From: an uncultured Actinomycetes bacterium
GTDB taxonomy: Bacteria > Actinomycetota > Thermoleophilia > Gaiellales > F1-60-MAGs149
Direction of reading: 5' to 3'
Assembly (NCBI GenBank): GCA_903960645.1
Contig: CAJCBN010000509.1
Coordinates: 1 to 5,726 of the forward strand
Length of the DNA stretch: 5,726 nt
The position numbers and the translations under genes are program-made. How positions within the stretch are numbered: the stretch's first letter is position 1; each line of letters starts with the position of its first letter. The notes under the pieces were generated by a model. It was not told the origin of the DNA and did no database searches. It saw only the letters and a list, made by a program, of their open reading frames with translations. This document shows positions 4,203 through 5,726 of the stretch, piece by piece.

Positions 4203-5726
4203 ATGGCGATGAACGAGGACGCGCCCATCCAAGGCGCCCGCAGCCGCTCGGTCTCGGCGGCGCTGTTCAGCGCCGCCACGGGCGTCTCCCGTGTGCTCGG
4301 TCTGGTCCGCGAGATCATCTCCGCGCAGCTCCTCGGCGTGTCCGGTCCGGCCAGCGCCTTCGTCGTCGCCAACAACATCCCGAACACCGTGCGCTCGCTC
4401 GTCGCGGACTCCGCACTCGGTGCCTCCTTCGTCCCCGTCTTCAACGAGCTGCTGGTCAAGGGCGAGCGCGAGCGCGCCTGGCGCGTCGCTTCGAGCGCCC
4501 TAACCCTCGCCACGCTCGCGCTGATGGGCATCACCGCGCTCGGCATCGTGCTGGCCCGGCCGATCCTCGGCCTCGCCAACCTCAGCGGCGAGCAGCTCGA
4601 CCTCGCCGTCCAGATGACGCGCATCCTGTTCCCGATCCTGATCCTGCTCGGGATCTCGGGCCTCGTCCAGGCGATTCTCAACTCGTTCGACGAGTTCGTG
4701 CTGCCGGCGATCGCCCCGGTCTTCTGGAACGCCGTGATCATCGGCTTCCTGATCTTCGCCTTCACCGTGGACGACCTTGGACAGCGGGCGGTGATTCTCG
4801 CTATCGGCACGCTCGTCGGCACGATCGTCCAGACGGTGGTGCCGCTGCCGGGGCTGCGCGGCAAGGGTGCCCGGCTACGGCCACTGATCGACCTGAAGGA
4901 TCCCGCGGTGCGGCGCATCCTGCTGCTCCTGATCCCCGTCGCCCTCGGTCTCGGTCTCGCCAACGTCAACCTGACCATCTCGACCTTCATCGCCACCTAC
5001 GTGGACCCCGACTACGCCCCGCGGGCCATCGACGCGGCCTTCCGGGTCTACATGCTGCCGCAGGGCATCTTCAGCGTCGCGGTCTCGACGGTGATGTTCC
5101 CGAGTCTTGCCCGAGCCGTCGCGGGCGCCGACTTCACGCGCTTCCGCACCTCGCTGGCGGACGGCACGCGCCTGATCATCTTCCTGCTGCTGCCGGCCAG
5201 CGCCGTGATGGCGGTGCTCGCCACCCCGATCGTGGAGCTCCTCTTCCAGCGCGGGGCGTGGACGCCCGACCAGACCCCCGGCGTCGCGGAGGCGATGATG
5301 GCCTTCTCGCTCGGGCTGGCGCTCAACGGCGTGATTCTCCTCTTGACGCGCTGCTTCTTCGCGCTCCAGCACGTCTGGGCCGCCACGGCGATCGCCCTCG
5401 TCAACCTCGTGGTGGCGGCCGGCCTCAGCCTCCTCTTGTACGGCCCCTGCGGCGTCTGGGGCATTCCGCTGGCCAACTCGCTGGCCAACATGATCGTCGT
5501 GCCCCTGATGTGGCTGCTCCTGTCCCGCCGCGTCGGCCAGTTGGACGCCCGCGGCGTGCTGCGCAGCACCGTGCGCGCCCTCATCGTCTCCGCCGTCGCC
5601 GCCGCGATCGCCTGGGGCGTCTGGTTCGGTCTCGACGGCCTGCTCGGCGAGTCGCTGATCGCTCGCATGGTCGAGGTCATGGTGCCGATCGCCCTCGCCG
5701 CTGGCGTCTACCTCGGCGCGATGCAC
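4203..5726 (+). CDS. murJ: Lipid II flippase MurJ (MviN family), C-terminus cut off by window edge
   Basis: MurJ moves lipid II across the cytoplasmic membrane for peptidoglycan assembly. The frame from ATG 4203 is open for 508 codons to the window end. Family members are commonly about 510-550 residues, so little is missing. A second ATG at 4209 is an alternative start. After a short polar N-terminus, the product alternates hydrophobic helices and short loops, as expected for a 14-helix MOP-superfamily transporter. Signatures seen: SRVLGLVRE (29-37), NNIPNTVRSLVADSAL (about 57-72), ASFVPVFNELL, YMLPQGIFSVAVSTV with FPSLAR, LLFQRGAW, and a C-terminal segment containing GIPLANSLAN. By alignment from memory, the central-cavity arginines of E. 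coli MurJ (Arg18, Arg24, Arg52, Arg270) correspond to Arg30, Arg36, Arg64 and Arg281. The usual Asp of the DAFxVA motif is Ser here (SAFVVA). It is divergent to rpsT across 100 bases and probably has its own promoter. Confidence 0.95.
   Translation, partial: MAMNEDAPIQGARSRSVSAALFSAATGVSRVLGLVREIISAQLLGVSGPASAFVVANNIPNTVRSLVADSALGASFVPVFNELLVKGERERAWRVASSALTLATLALMGITALGIVLARPILGLANLSGEQLDLAVQMTRILFPILILLGISGLVQAILNSFDEFVLPAIAPVFWNAVIIGFLIFAFTVDDLGQRAVILAIGTLVGTIVQTVVPLPGLRGKGARLRPLIDLKDPAVRRILLLLIPVALGLGLANVNLTISTFIATYVDPDYAPRAIDAAFRVYMLPQGIFSVAVSTVMFPSLARAVAGADFTRFRTSLADGTRLIIFLLLPASAVMAVLATPIVELLFQRGAWTPDQTPGVAEAMMAFSLGLALNGVILLLTRCFFALQHVWAATAIALVNLVVAAGLSLLLYGPCGVWGIPLANSLANMIVVPLMWLLLSRRVGQLDARGVLRSTVRALIVSAVAAAIAWGVWFGLDGLLGESLIARMVEVMVPIALAAGVYLGAMH

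Noticed and set aside
4193..5726. Long minus-strand open frames opposite murJ (4193-4996 and 4875-5726)
   Set aside because: The plus-strand frame encodes a clear MurJ over the whole stretch. The antisense products are low-complexity, His/Asp/Gly/Glu-rich or Arg/Ser-rich, and show no recognisable fold.

Overview
This is a GC-rich chromosomal window with strong G/C bias at third codon positions and GTG starts. It carries five housekeeping genes and no visible mobile DNA, CRISPR or RNA gene. The style is that of an actinobacterium. The Glu/Ala/Pro/Lys-rich tail on ribosomal protein S20, the GC-flavoured TAnnnT promoter elements and the sequence variants in GlmS and MurJ make me favour a deep actinobacterial lineage such as Thermoleophilia. 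That placement is inference from pattern recognition and was not tested by a search.

Layout. Bases 1-1264 (+) hold the 3' part of glmM, phosphoglucosamine mutase, whose N-terminus lies outside the window. After a 41-base gap comes glmS (1306-3144, +), glutamine:fructose-6-phosphate aminotransferase, starting at a GTG placed so that the catalytic Cys follows the initiator. acpS (3141-3542, +), holo-ACP synthase, overlaps the glmS stop by four bases (GTGA). rpsT (4102-3539, -), ribosomal protein S20, runs toward acpS, and the two stop codons interlock in the four bases TTAG, leaving no intergenic terminator. A 100-base divergent region (4103-4202) separates rpsT from murJ (4203 to beyond 5726, +), the lipid II flippase. 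The murJ frame is open to the window edge and covers about 508 residues, so only its extreme C-terminus should be missing.

Function. GlmS makes glucosamine-6-phosphate and GlmM converts it to glucosamine-1-phosphate, which feeds UDP-GlcNAc and hence peptidoglycan. MurJ exports the finished lipid-linked peptidoglycan unit. AcpS activates acyl carrier protein for lipid synthesis. The window is therefore mostly a cell-envelope locus with one ribosomal protein gene on the opposite strand.

I found no convincing new multi-gene system. The points worth a second look are the roughly 100-residue S20 extension with its internal DNA repeats, the interlocked acpS/rpsT stops, the hairpin filling most of the predicted rpsT leader, possible leaderless starts for glmS and murJ, and unusual residues beside conserved motifs in GlmS and MurJ.
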